From Spirochaetaceae bacterium (lineage in GTDB: Bacteria > Spirochaetota > Leptospiria > Leptospirales > Leptonemataceae): 64,000 nucleotides of DNA. The DNA is taken from the NCBI GenBank assembly GCA_002729885.1, contig PBUB01000002.1, forward strand, positions 549,745 to 613,744, written 5' to 3'. The position numbers and the translations under genes were made by a program. The notes beneath the pieces are model-generated. The model saw nothing but the letters and a program-made list of their open reading frames with translations, searched no databases and was not told where the DNA came from. Positions 61,793 to 64,000 of the stretch are shown here, in pieces (position 1 is the first letter of the stretch; every line of letters begins with the position of its first letter).

Positions 61793-62424
61793 AGTACCAG
61801 TTTAACAAAACAGCCATGCAGCGCCTGAAGCGCGAACTGAATGTTCGCATCAAGGCTCTGCCCACTTTGAAGGCGAAGGAAACAGCTCTGCGCCTGGAAG
61901 TAAAGAAGGCCCAGGAAAAGCTGGAAGCCCTGAAGGACGAACTGCAGCATTTCCTGTCCGAAACAGAGGGTGCATCCCTGGTATGGCCTGAGTTTCCGGA
62001 TCTGGTTCGAATCTCGAATGTAGAAATTCAGAACCGAAACATCGCAGGGGTTTCGCTGCCGGAGCTGGATTCTATTGAGTTCCATGTGCGTGATTATTCC
62101 TACTTTGCCGGCCGGGCCTGGGTATCAGAAGGGGTTCGCATAGTTAAGAAGCTGAACGAGATGAATGTTCGTATTCAGCTAACGGAGCGAACCGTAGAAA
62201 TTCTGCATTATGCGCGTAAGAAGACCACGCAGAAAGTGAACCTGTATGAAAAGGTGCAGATTCCGGAGTACCGGGATGCATTGCGAAAGATCAAGGGATT
62301 CCTGGAAGACCAGGAGAACCTTAGCCGGGCCGCGCAAAAGATTGTGAAGTCCAGACACGAAGCTCGTCAGCGCGAAGAGGACGAAGAAGCGGCACTGCGG
62401 CAGCCCCGGGAGGAAGCTTCATGA
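61789..62424 (+). CDS. atpD: V-type ATPase subunit D (central rotor)
   Basis: A 211-residue protein of two long helices forming the central shaft. It starts (GTG 61789) KYQFNKTAMQRLKRELNVRI, matching the usual start of subunit D, and the C-terminal helix has YARKKTTQKVNLYEKVQIPE. A Glu/Arg-rich C-terminal tail (RQREEDEEAALRQPREEAS) is typical. The stop overlaps the ATG of the next gene (ATGA). Confidence 0.93.
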   Translation: MKYQFNKTAMQRLKRELNVRIKALPTLKAKETALRLEVKKAQEKLEALKDELQHFLSETEGASLVWPEFPDLVRISNVEIQNRNIAGVSLPELDSIEFHVRDYSYFAGRAWVSEGVRIVKKLNEMNVRIQLTERTVEILHYARKKTTQKVNLYEKVQIPEYRDALRKIKGFLEDQENLSRAAQKIVKSRHEARQREEDEEAALRQPREEAS

Positions 62425-64000
62425 TTCAAAAAATGAAGAAAGTCAATCTGTTCCTCCACTACTCGGAGAAGAAGAAGGTGTTGGGGCAATTGCAGCGTCT
62501 GGGGGTGATCCACCTTAATACCGTGGCTCAGGTAGATACTCAGAAGTACAGTCACTTCAAGAAGGTGCAGGGACGTTATAAAGACATGGTTTCTGCCCTG
62601 GAAGCTCTGGAAAAAAAAGCAGGATCCAGCCGTTCCGCCTCCCCGGAGCGACCTTCGGATAGTCCCGGTGAGCGCGCATCTGCAAGACAGAAGCTGAACT
62701 ATCTGGAAGAGAGATTTGATGAGCGGCAGGCGCTGTTATCCGCTCTTGAAGAGATCAAGCAGACCCACAGGGAATTGTCGCTCTGGGGAGATTTCCCTCT
62801 GGACCGTCTGCAGGAAATCCAGAAGCAGGGGCTGCGAATTCGTCTATTCATTGGATCGGATAAAGCATTTGATCAGTATGACTTTACCGGTCTGGACTCG
62901 GATGACCGGGCCACATACTATGTTTCTGTCCTGAATCGAAGCGATGGAAAGGTCTACTTTGCACTTTTGGACTTTTCCGATGAAAAACTGGTGATTCCCT
63001 TCGAAGAGGTTTCCATCCCGGCTCGCGGACTGAATGAACTGAATCGAGAAATTCAACAGGTGCAACGCCGCCTGGACCGGGTGGAAACAGAAATCCTGAG
63101 TTGTGGTAGCTGGAAACAGGCACTGCACCGCGCCATGAACGTTCTGGAATCCAGAATGTCCTTTGAGGCAGCCAAGCATAGCCTGGAGCGAGACTCCAGG
63201 GACACTATCTTCTATATCACTGGTTTCTATCCAGAGTCCAGAGCTCATGAGGTGGAAGGCTTTTTAAAGGATCAGGAAATCGCATGTAGCCTGTCAGATC
63301 CTCAGCCAGGAGACCCGGTACCTGTAGCCCTGAGAAATGGCTTCTTCGCACGAATGTTTGAGCCTATTACAAAGCTATTTTCGCTTCCTGACTATATGGA
63401 GCTTGATCCCACTCCTTTTTTCGCTCCCTTCTTCGTAATCTTTTTTGGCATGTGCCTGGGGGACATAGGCTACGGTCTGGTAGTGGCTCTTCTGTCTGCA
63501 ATACTGCTTTTTGTGGTTCCCCGTCCATGGCGATTGCTGGTGGGCCTGGGGCTTGTTCTGGGTCTATCCACCACAGCCGCCGGCTTTCTGCTGAATACAT
63601 TCTTTGGCGAAAACATGTTTCAGGTACCCGGCTCCTCTGCCAGTATCGTAGGGGCCCCATCGGATCTTACTCTGTTTGCCAGTTACAGTTCGCAGGGTGC
63701 CCAGGTTTTTCCTGCCATGACTCTTTCGCTCCTTCTTGGAGTGGTGCAGCTACTTCTGGGCATGGTGCTTCAATCGGTGAATTCATTTCGCATGAATGGA
63801 CCAATGTTTGCAATCAAGCCTGCAGGAATGATTCTGGCTACAGCAGGTTCGCTGGTATTGGCCTGTCATACGAACTTTCTCAATCTGGGATTCAACAGTG
63901 AGTTTTCCATCGGTCCTCTTACCATAGGGGCCTGGTTGAATGCCATTCCATTTCTTGCCGGTCAGGTTCTGGCCATTGGAGGACTGGCTCTGTTCTTCCT
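62421..64000 (+). CDS. atpI: V-type ATPase subunit I (membrane stator), truncated by the window end
   Basis: The first 526 codons of a subunit I/a homologue. The cytoplasmic N-terminal domain (1-330) starts MIQKMKKVNLFLHYSEKKKV and holds coiled-coil hairpins. Membrane helices begin near residue 335 with FFAPFFVIFFGMCLGDIGYG, the conserved GDxGYG site, followed by further helices to the window edge. It forms the half-channel for ions with the K ring, which should be encoded just downstream. No stop is seen by position 64000. Confidence 0.93.
   Translation, partial: MIQKMKKVNLFLHYSEKKKVLGQLQRLGVIHLNTVAQVDTQKYSHFKKVQGRYKDMVSALEALEKKAGSSRSASPERPSDSPGERASARQKLNYLEERFDERQALLSALEEIKQTHRELSLWGDFPLDRLQEIQKQGLRIRLFIGSDKAFDQYDFTGLDSDDRATYYVSVLNRSDGKVYFALLDFSDEKLVIPFEEVSIPARGLNELNREIQQVQRRLDRVETEILSCGSWKQALHRAMNVLESRMSFEAAKHSLERDSRDTIFYITGFYPESRAHEVEGFLKDQEIACSLSDPQPGDPVPVALRNGFFARMFEPITKLFSLPDYMELDPTPFFAPFFVIFFGMCLGDIGYGLVVALLSAILLFVVPRPWRLLVGLGLVLGLSTTAAGFLLNTFFGENMFQVPGSSASIVGAPSDLTLFASYSSQGAQVFPAMTLSLLLGVVQLLLGMVLQSVNSFRMNGPMFAIKPAGMILATAGSLVLACHTNFLNLGFNSEFSIGPLTIGAWLNAIPFLAGQVLAIGGLALFF

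Overview
The window reads as a chromosomal segment of a spirochaete close to the Leptospirales (Leptospira, Leptonema or Turneriella-like), at roughly 50% GC. The evidence is the flbD-motA-motB-fliL flagellar cluster, the spirochaete-type V-ATPase operon containing a DUF2764 subunit, many lipoproteins with loose lipoboxes, TRL-like and LIC_13355-like lipoproteins, and a DUF1574-type protein. No insertion sequence, prophage, CRISPR array or rRNA was seen. Coding density is high and many adjacent genes overlap by 1-4 bases (ATGA or TAATG).

Layout. Positions 1-5145 (minus strand) hold a cobalamin (B12) acquisition and salvage operon: a B12 riboswitch, a leader hairpin that can mask the first Shine-Dalgarno, two surface-type lipoproteins, a DUF4430 (transcobalamin/intrinsic-factor beta-domain-like) lipoprotein, an ECF-type membrane S component, then cobT, cobS and a truncated cobC. 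Positions 5381-8359 hold a tiny DUF1289 protein, an MBOAT acyltransferase and a CPBP protease. Positions 8456-11128 are the flagellar motor genes, followed by convergent waaA (Kdo transferase). Positions 12581-20443 are the phosphate regulon: phoU, divergent pstSCAB with a PHO-box-like repeat, a second PstS-like lipoprotein, phoR and phoB. A tRNA-Gly(UCC) follows.

Positions 20858-32258 are mixed: an ABM-DinB fusion, pgi, a CD39-like apyrase lipoprotein, a DUF1574-like protein, a cysteine-less tandem rhodanese coupled to metG, and a large metalloprotease/propeller/barrel protein. Positions 32246-36387 are a sugar-modification cassette (DegT aminotransferase plus two polytopic GT-C type proteins). 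Then come a sodium/solute symporter, a three-unit 35-bp tandem repeat, ligA with a histone-H1-like tail overlapping fur, PilZ, thiL, a split J-domain protein, a degenerate-receiver protein, a penicillin-acylase-family enzyme, a rhomboid protease, and a STAS/sigma-like gene pair.

Positions 48794-56986 hold dapF, three tandem TRL-like lipoproteins, a FecR-domain lipoprotein, sthA, nhaC, an exported Tudor-like protein and a SUMF1 lipoprotein. Positions 57002-64000 are the V-ATPase operon (E, DUF2764, A, B, D, I), cut off by the window end. The sequence most likely to be an under-described system is the riboswitch-controlled B12 operon; the STAS/sigma-like pair and the TRL lipoprotein triplet are next.
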